From Vespa crabro (lineage: Eukaryota > Arthropoda > Insecta > Hymenoptera > Vespidae): a DNA stretch of 64,000 bases. The position numbers and the translations under genes are program-made. The notes below the pieces were generated by a model that did not search any database, was not told where the DNA came from, and was given only the letters and a program-made list of their open reading frames with translations. Positions within the stretch are counted from its first letter, which is position 1. Every line of letters begins with the position of its first letter. Positions 38,501 to 51,800 of this stretch are shown here, piece after piece. The stretch lies in NCBI RefSeq assembly GCF_910589235.1, contig NC_060955.1:10870837-10934836 (forward strand), in the 5' to 3' direction.

Positions 38501-40700
38501 CTAAAGATTTCACGATATTAACTTCGCGTATAGCGAAATTCGCGTATGTCGATTAAGTTTTTCGATAAAAATCATATGAAAACGCCTATTTAAACATAGC
38601 AAACACGTTATATTCTTGTTATATTCTTTATTCTGCATCGATAGAATATAAAATCAATGAAATTGAACGAGAATTCAACTTTTCGTTTTTCGACGATACG
38701 CGTATATGAGCGAAAAATCGTATATACGATGCGAAACAATGTTAAAACTTTGATTCCAATATAAAATAGATGTTTGATCTTATGAAATGCAATGTTCTGC
38801 ATCGATTGGTAACATTTTTCAAACTGTAGCGCAACTATTAATAAAGATTTCACGAAATTAACTTCGCGTATAGCGAAATTCGCGTATGTCGGTTAAGTTT
38901 TTCGATAAAAATCATATGAAAACGCCTATTTAAACATAGCAAACACGTCTTATTCTTGTTATATTCTTTATTCTGCATCGATAGAATATAAAATCAATGA
39001 AATTGAACGAGATTTCAACTTATCGTTTTTCGACGATTCGCGTATATGAGCGAAAAATCGTATATACGATGCGAAACAATGTTAAAACTTTGATTCCAAT
39101 ATAAAATAGATGTTTGATCTTATGAAATGCAACGTTCTGAATCGATTGGTAACATTTTTCAAACTGTGGCGCAAGTATTACTAAAGATTTCACGAAATTA
39201 ACTTCGCGTATAGCGAAATTCGCGTATGTCGATTAAGTTTTTCGATAAAAATCATATGAAAACGCCTATTTAAACATAGCAAACACGTTATATTCTTGTT
39301 ATATTCTTTATTCTGCATCGATAGAATATAAAATCAATGAAATTGAACGAGATATCTACTTTTCGTTTTTCGACGATACGCGTATATGAGCGAAAAATCT
39401 CATATACGAACGATACAATGTTAAAACTTCGATTCCAATATAAAATAGATGTTTGATTTTATAAAATGCAATGTTCTGCATCGATTGGTAACATTTTTCA
39501 AACTGTGGCGCAACTATTACTAAAGATTTCACGAAATTAACTTCGCATATAGCGAAATTCGCGTATGTCGGTTAAGTTTTTCGATAAAAATCATATGAAA
39601 ACGCCTATTTAAACATAGCACACACGTTATATTCTTGTTATATTCTTTATTCTGCATCGATAGAATATAAAATCAATGAAATTGAACGAGATTTCAACTT
39701 TTCGTTTTTCGACGATACGCGTATATGAGCGAAAAATCGTATATACGATGCGAAACAATGTTAAAACTTTGATTCCAATATAAAATAGATGTTTGATCTT
39801 ATGAAATGCAATGTTCTGCATCGATTGGTAACATTTTTCAACTGTGGCGCAAGTATTACAAAAGATTTCACGAAATTAACTTCGCGTATAGCGAAATTCG
39901 CGTATGCCGTTTACGTTTTTCGATAAAAATCATATGAAAACGCCTATTTAAACATAGTAAAGACGTTATATTCTTGTTATATTCTTTATTCTGCATCGAT
40001 AGAATATAAAATCAATGAAATTGAACGAGATTTCAACTTTTCGTTTTTCGACGATACGCGTATATGAGCGAAAAATCGTATATACGATGCGAAACAATGT
40101 TAAAACTTAGATTCCAATATAAAATAGATGTTTGATCTTATGAAATGCAATGTTCTGCATCGATTGGTAACATTTCTCAAACTGTGGCTCAAGTATTACT
40201 AAAGATTTCACGAAATTAACTTCGCGTATAGCGAAATTCGCGTATGTCGATTAAGTTTTTCGATAAGAATCATATGAAAACGCCTATTTAAACATAGCAA
40301 ACACGTTATATTCTTGTAATATTCTTTATTCTGCTTCGATAGAATATAAAATCAATGAAATTGAACGAGATATCTACTTTTCGTTTTTCGACGATACGCG
40401 TATATGAGCGAAAAATCGTATATACGATGCGAAACAATGTTTAAACTTTGATTCCAATATAAAATAGATGTTTGATCTTATGAAATGCAATGTTCTGCAT
40501 CGATTGGTAACATTTTTCAAACTGTGGCGCAAGTATTACAAAAGATTTCACGAATTTAACTTCGCGTATAGCGAAATTCGCGTATGTCGATTAAGTTTTT
40601 CGATAAAAATCATATGAAAACGCCTATTTAAACATAGCAAACACGTTATATTCTTGTTATATTCTTTATTCTGCATCGATAGAATATAAAATCAATGAAA
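32550..40700 (+). repeat. Satellite block 5: units 97-120
   Basis: Unit starts are 32550, 32889, 33228, 33568, 33908, 34248, 34588, 34927, 35267, 35607, 35946, 36285, 36625, 36964, 37303, 37643, 37983, 38323, 38663, 39003, 39343, 39682, 40021 and 40361. Units 35267-35945 match 39003-39681 at 3,736 bp (11 units), sharing CGAACGATACAATG, GATTTTATAAAATG, CGCATATAGCG and AGCACACACG. Units 35946-36624 match 37983-38662 at 2,038 bp (6 units), sharing CACGATATTAAC. Unit 37643 matches 31870 (TTCCTGTTATATTC, GCGAAGCAATG, GTCGAATAAG) at 5,773 bp (17 units). The four-unit repeat typical of the right half begins at 39682. No gene is present. Confidence 0.92.
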
Positions 40701-43700
40701 TTGAACGAGAATTCAACTTTTCGTTTTTCGACGATACGCGTATATGAGCGAAAAATCGTATATACGATGCGAAACAATGTTAAAACTTTGATTCCAATAT
40801 AAAATAGATGTTTGATCTTATGAAATGCAATGTTCTGCATCGATTGGTATCATTTTTCAAACTGTGGCTCAAGTATTACTAAAGATTTCACGAAATTAAC
40901 TTCGCGTATAGCGAAATTCGCGTATGTCGATTAAGTTTTTCGATAAAAATCATTTGAAAACTCCTATTTAAACATAGCAAACACGTTATATTCTTGTTAT
41001 ATTCTTTATTCTGCATCGATAGAATATAAAATCAATGAAATTGAACGAGATATCTACTTTTCGTTTTTCGACGATACGCGTATATGAGCGAAAAATCTCA
41101 TATACGAACGAAACAATGTTAAAACTTCGATTCCAATATAAAATAGATGTTTGATCTTATGAAATGCAATGTTCTGCATCGATTGGTAACATTTTTCAAC
41201 TGTGGCGCAAGTATTACAAAAGATTTCACGAAATTAACTTCGCGTATAGCGAAATTCGCGTATGCCGATTACGTTTTTCGATAAAAATCATATGAAAACG
41301 CCTATTTAAACATAGTAAAAACGTTATATTCTTGTTATATTCTTTATTCTGCATCGATAGTATATAAAATCAATGAAATTGAACGAGATTTCAACTTTTC
41401 GTTTTTCGACGATACGCGTATATGAGCGAAAAATCGTATCTACGATATGAAACTATGATAAAACTTAGATTCCAATATAATATCGATGTTTGATCTTATG
41501 AAATGCAATGTTCTGCATCGATTGGTAACATTTCTCAAACTGTGGCTCAAGTATTACTAAAGATTTCACGAAATTAATTTCGCGTATAGCGAAATTCGCG
41601 TATGTCGATTAAGTTTTTCGATAAGAATCATATGAAAACGCCTATTTAAACATAGCAAACACGTTATATTCTTGTAATATTCTTTATTCTGCTTCGATAG
41701 AATATAAAATCAATGAAATTGAAAGAGATATCTACTTTTCGTTTTTCGACGATACGCGTATATGAGCGAAAAATCGTATATACGTTGCGAAACAATGTTA
41801 AAACTTTGATTCCAATATAAAATAGATGTTTGATCTTATGAAATGCAATGTTCTGCATCGATTGGTAACATTTTTCAAACTGTGGCGCAAGTATTACAAA
41901 AGATTTCACGAATTTAACTTCGCGTATAGCGAAATTCGCGTATGTCGGTTAAGTTTTTCGATAAAAATCATATGAAAACGCCTATTTAAACATTGCAAAC
42001 ACGTTATATTCTTGTTATATTCTTTATTCTGCATCGATAGAATATAAAATCAATGAAATTGAACGAGATTTCAACTTTTCGTTTTTCGACGATACGCGTA
42101 TATGAGCGAAAAATCGTATATACGATGCGAAGCAATGTTAAAACTTTGATTCCAATATAAAATAGATGTTTGAACTTATGAAATGCAATGTTCTGCATCG
42201 ATTGGTATCATTTTTCAAACTGTGGCTCAAGTATTACTAAAGATTTCACGAAATTAACTTCGTGTATATCGAAATTCGCGTATGTCGATTAAGTTTTTCG
42301 ATAAAAATCATATGAAAACGCCTATTTAAACATAGCAAACACGTTATATTCTTGTTATATTCTTTATTCTGCATCGATAGAATATAAAATCAATGAAATT
42401 GAACGAGATTTCAACTTTTCGTTTTTCGACGATACGCGTATATGAGCGAAAAATCGTATATACGATGCGAAACAATGTTAAAACTTTGATTCCAATATAA
42501 AATAGATGTTTGATCTTATGAAATGCAATGTTCTGCATCGATTGGTAACATTTTTCAACTGTGGCGCAAGTATTACAAAAGATTTCACGAAATTAACTTC
42601 GCGTATAGCGAAATTCGCGTATGCCGTTTACGTTTTTCGATAAAAATCTTATGAAAACGCCTATTTAAACATAGTAAAGACGTTATATTCTTGTTATATT
42701 CTTTATTCTGCATCGATAGAATATAAAATCAATGAAATTGAACGAGATTTCAACTTTTCGTTTTTCGACGATACGCGTATATGAGCGAAAAATCGTATAT
42801 ACGATGCGAAACAATGTTAAAACTTAGATTCCAATATAAAATAGATGTTTGATCTTATGAAATGCAATGTTCTGCATCGATTGGTAACATTTCTCAAACT
42901 GTGGCTCAAGTATTACTAAAGATTTCACGAAATTAACTTCGCGTATAGCGAAATTCGCGTATGTCGATTAAGTTTTTCGATAAGAATCATATGAAAACGC
43001 CTATTTAAACATAGCAAACACGTTATATTCTTGTAATATTCTTTATTCTGCTTCGATAGAATATAAAATCAATGAAATTGAACGAGATATCTACTTTTCG
43101 TTTTTCGACGATACGCGTATATGAGCGAAAAATCGTATATACGATGCGAAACAATGTTTAAACTTTGATTCCAATATAAAATAGATGTTTGATCTTATGA
43201 AATGCAATGTTCTGCATCGATTGGTAACATTTTTCAAACTGTGGCGCAAGTATTACAAAAGATTTCACGAATTTAACTTCGCGTATAGCGAAATTCGCGT
43301 ATGTCGGTTAAGTTTTTCGATAAAAATCATATGAAAACGCCTATTTAAACATAGCAAACACGTTATATTCTTGTTATATTCTTTATTCTGCATCGATAGA
43401 ATATAACATCAATGAAATTGAACGAGATTTCAACTTTTCGTTTTTCGACGATACGCGTATATGAGCGAAAAATCGTATATACGATGCGAAGCAATGTTAA
43501 AACTTTGATTCCAATATAAAATAGATGTTTGATCTTATGAAGTGCAATGTTCTGCATCGATTGGTATCATTTTTCAAACTGTGGCTCAAGTATTACTAAA
43601 GATTTCACGAAATTAACTTCGCGTATAGCGAAATTCGCGTATGTCGAATAAGTTTTTCGATAAAAATCATATGAAAACGCCTATTTAAACATAGCAAACA

Positions 43701-43757
43701 CGTTATATTCTTGTTATATTCTTTATTCTGCATCGATAGAATATAAAATCAATGAAA
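39682..43757 (+). repeat. Four-unit higher-order repeat, three tandem tetramers
   Basis: Tetramers begin at 39682, 41041 and 42399. Unit a has TTTTTCAACTGTGG (one A lost). Unit b has CTTAGATTCC, CTCAAACTGTGGCTC, GATAAGAATC and TTGTAATATTC before the next unit. Unit c starts GATATCTAC, with ACAAAAG and CGAATTTAAC. Unit d usually has GCGAAGCAATG or GGTATC with GTATATCG or GTCGAATAAG. The first unit of the second tetramer (41041) is a type B version of a. Lengths are 1,359, 1,358 and 1,359 bp. Confidence 0.85.
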
Positions 43758-44245
43758 TTGAAAGAGATATCTACTTTTCATTTTTCGACGATACGCGTAT
43801 ATGAGCGAAAAATCTCATATACGAACGAAACAATGTTAAAACTTCGATTCCAATATAAAATAGATGTTTGATCTTATGAAATGCAATGTTCTGCATCGAT
43901 TGGTAACATTTTTCAAACTGTGGCGCAACTATTACTAAAGATTTCACGAAATTAACTTCGCGTATAGCGAAATTCGCGTATGTCGGTTAAGTTTTTCGAT
44001 AAAAATCATATGAAAACGCCTATTTAAACATAGCAAACACGTTATATTCTTGTTATATTCTTTATTCTGCATCGATAGAATATAAAAGCAATGAAATTGA
44101 ACGAGATTTCAACTTTTCGTTTTTCGACGATACGCGTATATGAGCGAAAAATCGTATATACGATGCGAAACAATGTTAAAACTTTGATTCCAATATAAAA
44201 TAGATGTTTGATCTTATGAAATGCAATGTTCTGCATCGATTGGTA
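40561..44245 (+). repeat. 3.7-kb segmental duplication, copy 1
   Basis: This block matches 44976-48660 at a shift of 4,415 bp (13 units). Shared rare markers are GAGAATTCAAC (40709/45124), CATTTGAAAACTCC (~40951/45366), GATAGTATAT (~41357/45772), ATACGTTGCG (~41771/46186), CATTGCAAAC (~41990/46405), CGTGTATATCG (~42259/46674), GTTTAAAC (43155/47570), ATAACATCAATG (~43403/47818), GAAGTGCAATG (~43539/47954) and TTTTCATTTTTCG (43776/48191). Limits are CGAATTTAAC against CGATATTTAC on the left and GGTATC against GGTAAC on the right. Confidence 0.88.
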
Positions 44246-47200
44246 TCATTTTTCAAACTGTGGCTCAAGTATTACTAAAGATTTCACGAAATTAACTTCG
44301 CGTATATCGAAATTCGCGTATGTCGATTAAGTTTTTCGATAAAAATCATATGAAAACGCCTATTTAAACATAGCAAACACGTTATATTCTTGTTATATTC
44401 TTTATTCTGCATCGATAGAATATAAAATCAATGAAATTGAACGAGATTTCAACTTTTCGTTTTTCGACGATACGCGTATATGAGCGAAAAATCGTATATA
44501 CGATGCGAAACAATGTTAAAACTTTGATTCCAATATAAAATAGATGTTTGATCTTATGAAATGCAATGTTCTGCATCTATTGGTAACATTTTTCAACTGT
44601 GGCGCAAGTATTACAAAAGATTTCACGAAATTAACTTCGCGTATAGCGAAATTCGCGTATGTCGATTAAGTTTTTCGATAAAAATCATATGAAAACGCCT
44701 ATTTAAACATAGCAAACACGTTATATTCTTGTTATATTCTTTATTCTGCATCGATAGAATATAAAATCAATGAAATTGAACGAGATATCTACTTTTCGTT
44801 TTTCGACGATACGCGTATATGAGCGAAAAATCGTATATACGATGCGAAACAATGTTAAAACTTTGATTCCAATATAAAATAGATGTTTGATCTTATGAAA
44901 TGCAATGTTCTGCATCGATTGGTAACATTTCTCAAACTGTGGCTCAAGTATTACTAAAGATTTCACGATATTTACTTCGCGTATAGCGAAATTCGCGTAT
45001 GTCGATTAAGTTTTTCGATAAAAATCATATGAAAACGCCTATTTAAACATAGCAAACACGTTATATTCTTGTTATATTCTTTATTCTGCATCGATAGAAT
45101 ATAAAATCAATGAAATTGAACGAGAATTCAACTTTTCGTTTTTCGACGATACGCGTATATGAGCGAAAAATCGTATATACGATGCGAAACAATGTTAAAA
45201 CTTTGATTCCAATATAAAATAGATGTTTGATCTTATGAAATGCAATGTTCTGCATCGATTGGTATCATTTTTCAAACTGTGGCTCAAGTATTACTAAAGA
45301 TTTCACGAAATTAACTTCGCGTATAGCGAAATTCGCGTATGTCGATTAAGTTTTTCGATAAAAATCATTTGAAAACTCCTATTTAAACATAGCAAACACG
45401 TTATATTCTTGTTATATTCTTTATTCTGCATCGATAGAATATAAAATCAATGAAATTGAACGAGATATCTACTTTTCGTTTTTCGACGATACGCGTATAT
45501 GAGCGAAAAATCTCATATACGAACGAAACAATGTTAAAACTTCGATTCCAATATAAAATAGATGTTTGATCTTATGAAATGCAATGTTCTGCATCGATTG
45601 GTAACATTTTTCAACTGTGGCGCAAGTATTACAAAAGATTTCACGAAATTAACTTCGCGTATAGCGAAATTCGCGTATGCCGATTACGTTTTTCGATAAA
45701 AATCATATGAAAACGCCTATTTAAACATAGTAAAAACGTTATATTCTTGTTATATTCTTTATTCTGCATCGATAGTATATAAAATCAATGAAATTGAACG
45801 AGATTTCAACTTTTCGTTTTTCGACGATACGCGTATATGAGCGAAAAATCGTATATACGATGCGAAACAATGTTAAAACTTAGATTCCAATATAAAATAG
45901 ATGTTTGATCTTATGAAATGCAATGTTCTGCATCGATTGGTAACATTTCTCAAACTGTGGCTCAAGTATTACTAAAGATTTCACGAAATTAATTTCGCGT
46001 ATAGCGAAATTCGCGTATGTCGATTAAGTTTTTCGATAAGAATCATATGAAAACGCCTATTTAAACATAGCAAACACGTTATATTCTTGTAATATTCTTT
46101 ATTCTGCTTCGATAGAATATAAAATCAATGAAATTGAAAGAGATATCTACTTTTCGTTTTTCGACGATACGCGTATATGAGCGAAAAATCGTATATACGT
46201 TGCGAAACAATGTTAAAACTTTGATTCCAATATAAAATAGATGTTTGATCTTATGAAATGCAATGTTCTGCATCGATTGGTAACATTTTTCAAACTGTGG
46301 CGCAAGTATTACAAAAGATTTCACGAATTTAACTTCGCGTATAGCGAAATTCGCGTATGTCGGTTAAGTTTTTCGATAAAAATCATATGAAAACGCCTAT
46401 TTAAACATTGCAAACACGTTATATTCTTGTTATATTCTTTATTCTGCATCGATAGAATATAAAATCAATGAAATTGAACGAGATTTCAACTTTTCGTTTT
46501 TCGACGATACGCGTATATGAGCGAAAAATCGTATATACGATGCGAAGCAATGTTAAAACTTTGATTCCAATATAAAATAGATGTTTGAACTTATGAAATG
46601 CAATGTTCTGCATCGATTGGTATCATTTTTCAAACTGTGGCTCAAGTATTACTAAAGATTTCACGAAATTAACTTCGTGTATATCGAAATTCGCGTATGT
46701 CGATTAAGTTTTTCGATAAAAATCATATGAAAACGCCTATTTAAACATAGCAAACACGTTATATTCTTGTTATATTCTTTATTCTGCATCGATAGAATAT
46801 AAAATCAATGAAATTGAACGAGATTTCAACTTTTCGTTTTTCGACGATACGCGTATATGAGCGAAAAATCGTATATACGATGCGAAACAATGTTAAAACT
46901 TTGATTCCAATATAAAATAGATGTTTGATCTTATGAAATGCAATGTTCTGCATCGATTGGTAACATTTTTCAACTGTGGCGCAAGTATTACAAAAGATTT
47001 CACGAAATTAACTTCGCGTATAGCGAAATTCGCGTATGCCGTTTACGTTTTTCGATAAAAATCATATGAAAACGCCTATTTAAACATAGTAAAGACGTTA
47101 TATTCTTGTTATATTCTTTATTCTGCATCGATAGAATATAAAATCAATGAAATTGAACGAGATTTCAACTTTTCGTTTTTCGACGATACGCGTATATGAG

Positions 47201-48851
47201 CGAAAAATCGTATATACGATGCGAAACAATGTTAAAACTTAGATTCCAATATAAAATAGATGTTTGATCTTATGAAATGCAATGTTCTGCATCGATTGGT
47301 AACATTTCTCAAACTGTGGCTCAAGTATTACTAAAGATTTCACGAAATTAACTTCGCGTATAGCGAAATTCGCGTATGTCGATTAAGTTTTTCGATAAGA
47401 ATCATATGAAAACGCCTATTTAAACATAGCAAACACGTTATATTCTTGTAATATTCTTTATTCTGCTTCGATAGAATATAAAATCAATGAAATTGAACGA
47501 GATATCTACTTTTCGTTTTTCGACGATACGCGTATATGAGCGAAAAATCGTATATACGATGCGAAACAATGTTTAAACTTTGATTCCAATATAAAATAGA
47601 TGTTTGATCTTATGAAATGCAATGTTCTGCATCGATTGGTAACATTTTTCAAACTGTGGCGCAAGTATTACAAAAGATTTCACGAATTTAACTTCGCGTA
47701 TAGCGAAATTCGCGTATGTCGGTTAAGTTTTTCGATAAAAATCATATGAAAACGCCTATTTAAACATAGCAAACACGTTATATTCTTGTTATATTCTTTA
47801 TTCTGCATCGATAGAATATAACATCAATGAAATTGAACGAGATTTCAACTTTTCGTTTTTCGACGATACGCGTATATGAGCGAAAAATCGTATATACGAT
47901 ATGAAGCAATGTTAAAACTTTGATTCCAATATAAAATAGATGTTTGATCTTATGAAGTGCAATGTTCTGCATCGATTGGTATCATTTTTCAAACTGTGGC
48001 TCAAGTATTACTAAAGATTTCACGAAATTAACTTCGCGTATAGCGAAATTCGCGTATGTCGAATAAGTTTTTCGATAAAAATCATATGAAAACGCCTATT
48101 TAAACATAGCAAACACGTTATATTCTTGTTATATTCTTTATTCTGCATCGATAGAATATAAAATCAATGAAATTGAAAGAGATATCTACTTTTCATTTTT
48201 CGACGATACGCGTATATGAGCGAAAAATCTCATATACGAACGAAACAATGTTAAAACTTCGATTCCAATATAAAATAGATGTTTGATCTTATGAAATGCA
48301 ATGTTCTGCATCGATTGGTAACATTTTTCAAACTGTGGCGCAACTATTACTAAAGATTTCACGAAATTAACTTCGCGTATAGCGAAATTCGCGTATGTCG
48401 GTTAAGTTTTTCGATAAAAATCATATGAAAACGCCTATTTAAACATAGCAAACACGTTATATTCTTGTTATATTCTTTATTCTGCATCGATAGAATATAA
48501 AAGCAATGAAATTGAACGAGATTTCAACTTTTCGTTTTTCGACGATACGCGTATATGAGCGAAAAATCGTATATACGATGCGAAACAATGTTAAAACTTT
48601 GATTCCAATATAAAATAGATGTTTGATCTTATGAAATGCAATGTTCTGCATCGATTGGTAACATTTTTCAAACTGTGGCGCAAGTATTACAAAAGATTTC
48701 ACGAATTTAACTTCGCCAATAGCGAAATTCGCGTATGTCGATTAAGTTTTTCGATAAAAATTATATGAAAACGCCTATTTAAACATAGCAAACACGTTAT
48801 ATTCTTGTTATATTCTTTATTCTGCATCGATAGAATATAAAATCAATGAAA
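40701..48851 (+). repeat. Satellite block 6: units 121-144
   Basis: Unit starts are 40701, 41041, 41379, 41719, 42059, 42399, 42738, 43078, 43418, 43758, 44097, 44437, 44776, 45116, 45456, 45794, 46134, 46474, 46814, 47153, 47493, 47833, 48173 and 48512. Tetramers a-b-c-d occupy 41041-43757 and 45456-48172. Between them lie single units (type B 43758, then 44097, 44437, 44776, 45116) that do not follow the order. Unit 48512 carries CTTCGCCAATAGCG, which alters the TTCGC/GCGAA dyad. No gene is present. Confidence 0.92.
44976..48660 (+). repeat. 3.7-kb segmental duplication, copy 2
   Basis: This is the partner of 40561-44245. Few private differences are visible: a cluster of six in copy 1 at 41447-41484, GATATGAAGC at ~47898 in this copy against GATGCGAAGC, and CTTATG for CATATG at ~42649 in copy 1. 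Low divergence over ~3.7 kb marks it as one of the most recent duplications in the window. Confidence 0.86.
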
Positions 48852-51800
48852 TTGAACGAGATTTCAACTTTTCGTTTTTCGACGATACGCGTATATGAGC
48901 GAAAAATCGTATATACGATGCGAAACAATGTTAAAACTTTGATTCCAATATAAAATAGATGTTTGATCTTATGAAATGCAATGTTCTGCATCGATTGGTA
49001 CAATTTTCAAACTGTGGCGCAAGTATTACAAAAGATTTCACGAAATTAACTTCGCGTATAGCGAAATTCGCGTATGTCGATTAAGTTTTTCGATAAAAAT
49101 CATATGAAAACGCCTATTTAAACATAGCAAACACGTTATATTCTTGTTATATTCTTTATTCTGCTTCGATAGAATATAAAATCAATGAAATTGAACGAGA
49201 TATCTACTTTTCGTTTTTCGACGATACGCGTATATGAGCGAAAAATCGTATATACGATGCGAAACAATGTTAAAACTTTGATTCCAATATAAAATAGATG
49301 TTTGATCTTATGAAATGCAATGTTCTGCATCGATTGGTAACATTTTTCAAACTGTGGCGCAAGTATTACAAAAGATTTCACGAATTTAACTTCGCGTATA
49401 GCGAAATTCGCGTATGTCGGTTAAGTTTTTCGATAAAAATCATATGAAAACGCCTATTTAAACATAGCAAACACGTTATATTCTTGTTATATTCTTTATT
49501 CTGCATCGATAGAATATAAAATCAATGAAATTGAACGAGATATCTACTTTTCGTTTTTCGACGATACGCGTATATGAGCGAAAAATCTCATATACGAACG
49601 AAACAATGTTAAAACTTCGATTCCAATATAAAATAGATGTTTGATCTTATGAAATGCAATGTTCTGCATCGATTGGTAACATTTTTCAAACTGTGGCGCA
49701 AGTATTACAAAAGATTTCACGAATTTAACTTCGCGTATAGCGAAATTCGCGTATGTCGGTTAAGTTTTTCGATAAAAATCATATGAAAACGCCTATTTAA
49801 ACAAAGCAAACACGTTATATTCTTGTTATATTCTTTATTCTGCATCGATAGAATATAAAATCAATGAAATTGAACGAGATTTCAACTTTTCGTTTTTCGA
49901 CGATACGCGTATATGAGCGAAAAATCGTATATACGATGCGAAGCAATGTTAAAACTTTGATTCCAATATAAAATAGATGTTTGATCTTATGAAATGCAAT
50001 GTTCTGCATCGATTGGTATCATTTTTCAAACTGTGGCTCAAGTATTACTAAAGATTTCACGAAATTAACTTCGCGTATATCGAAATTCGCGTATGTCGTT
50101 TAAGTTTTTCGATAAAAATCATATGAAAACGCCTATTTAAACATAGCAAACACGTTATATTCTTGTTATATTCTTTATTCTGCATCGATAGAATATAAAA
50201 TCAATGAAATTGAACGAGATTTCAACTTTTCGTTTTTCGACGATACGCGTATATGAGCGAAAAATCGTATATACGATGCGAAACAATGTTAAAACTTTGA
50301 TTCCAATATAAAATAGATGTTTGATCTTATGAAATGCAATGTTCTGCATCGATTGGTAACATTTTTCAACTGTGGCGCAAGTATTACAAAAGATTTCACG
50401 AAATTAACTTCGCGTATAGCGAAATTCGCGTATGCCGATTACGTTTTTCGATAAAAATCATATGAAAACGCCTATTTAAACATAGTAAAAACGTTATATT
50501 CTTGTTATATTCTTTATTCTGCATCGATAGTATATAAAATCAATGAAATTGAACGAGATTTCAACTTTTCGTTTTTCGACGATACGCGTATATGAGCGAA
50601 AAATCGTATCTACGATGCGAAACAATGTTAAAACTTAGATTCCAATATAAAATAGATGTTTGATCTTATGAAATGCAATGTTCTGCATCGATTGGTAACA
50701 TTTCTCAAACTGTGGCTCAAGTATTACTAAAGATTTCACGAAATTAATTTCGCGTATAGCGAAATTCGCGTATGTCGATTAAGTTTTTCGATAAGAATCA
50801 TATGAAAACGCCTATTTAAACATAGCAAACACGTTATATTCTTGTAATATTCTTTATTCTGCTTCGATAGAATATAAAATCAATGAAATTGAAAGAGATA
50901 TCTACTTTTCGTTTTTCGACGATACGCGTATATGAGCGAAAAATCGTATATACGTTGCGAAACAATGTTAAAACTTTGATTCCAATATAAAATAGATGTT
51001 TGATCTTATGAAATGCAATGTTCTGCATCGATTGGTAACATTTTTCAAACTGTGGCGCAAGTATTACAAAAGATTTCACGAATTTAACTTCGCGTATAGC
51101 GAAATTCGCGTATGTCGGTTAAGTTTTTCGATAAAAATCATATGAAAACGCCTATTTAAACATAGCAAACACGTTATATTCTTGTTATATTCTTTATTCT
51201 GCATCGATAGAATATAAAATCAATGAAATTGAACGAGATTTCAACTTTTCGTTTTTCGACGATACGCGTATATGAGCGAAAAATCGTATATACGATGCGA
51301 AGCAATGTTAAAACTTTGATTCCAATATAAAATAGATGTTTGAACTTATGAAATGCAATGTTCTGCATCGATTGGTATCATTTTTCAAACTGTGGCTCAA
51401 GTATTACTAAAGATTTCACGAAATTAACTTCGCGTATATCGAAATTCGCGTATGTCGATTAAGTTTTTCGATAAAAATCATATGAAAACGCCTATTTAAA
51501 CATAGCAAACACGTTATATTCTTGTTATATTCTTTATTTTGCATCGATAGAATATAAAATCAATGAAATTGAACGAGATTTCAACTTTTCGTTTTTCGAC
51601 GATACGCGTATATGAGCGAAAAATCGTATATACGATGCGAAACAATGTTAAAACTTTGATTCCAATATAAAATAGATGTTTGATCTTATGAAATGCAATG
51701 TTCTGCATCGATTGGTAACATTTTTCAACTGTGGCGCAAGTATTACAAAAGATTTCACGAAATTAACTTCGCGTATAGCGAAATTCGCGTATGCCGATTA

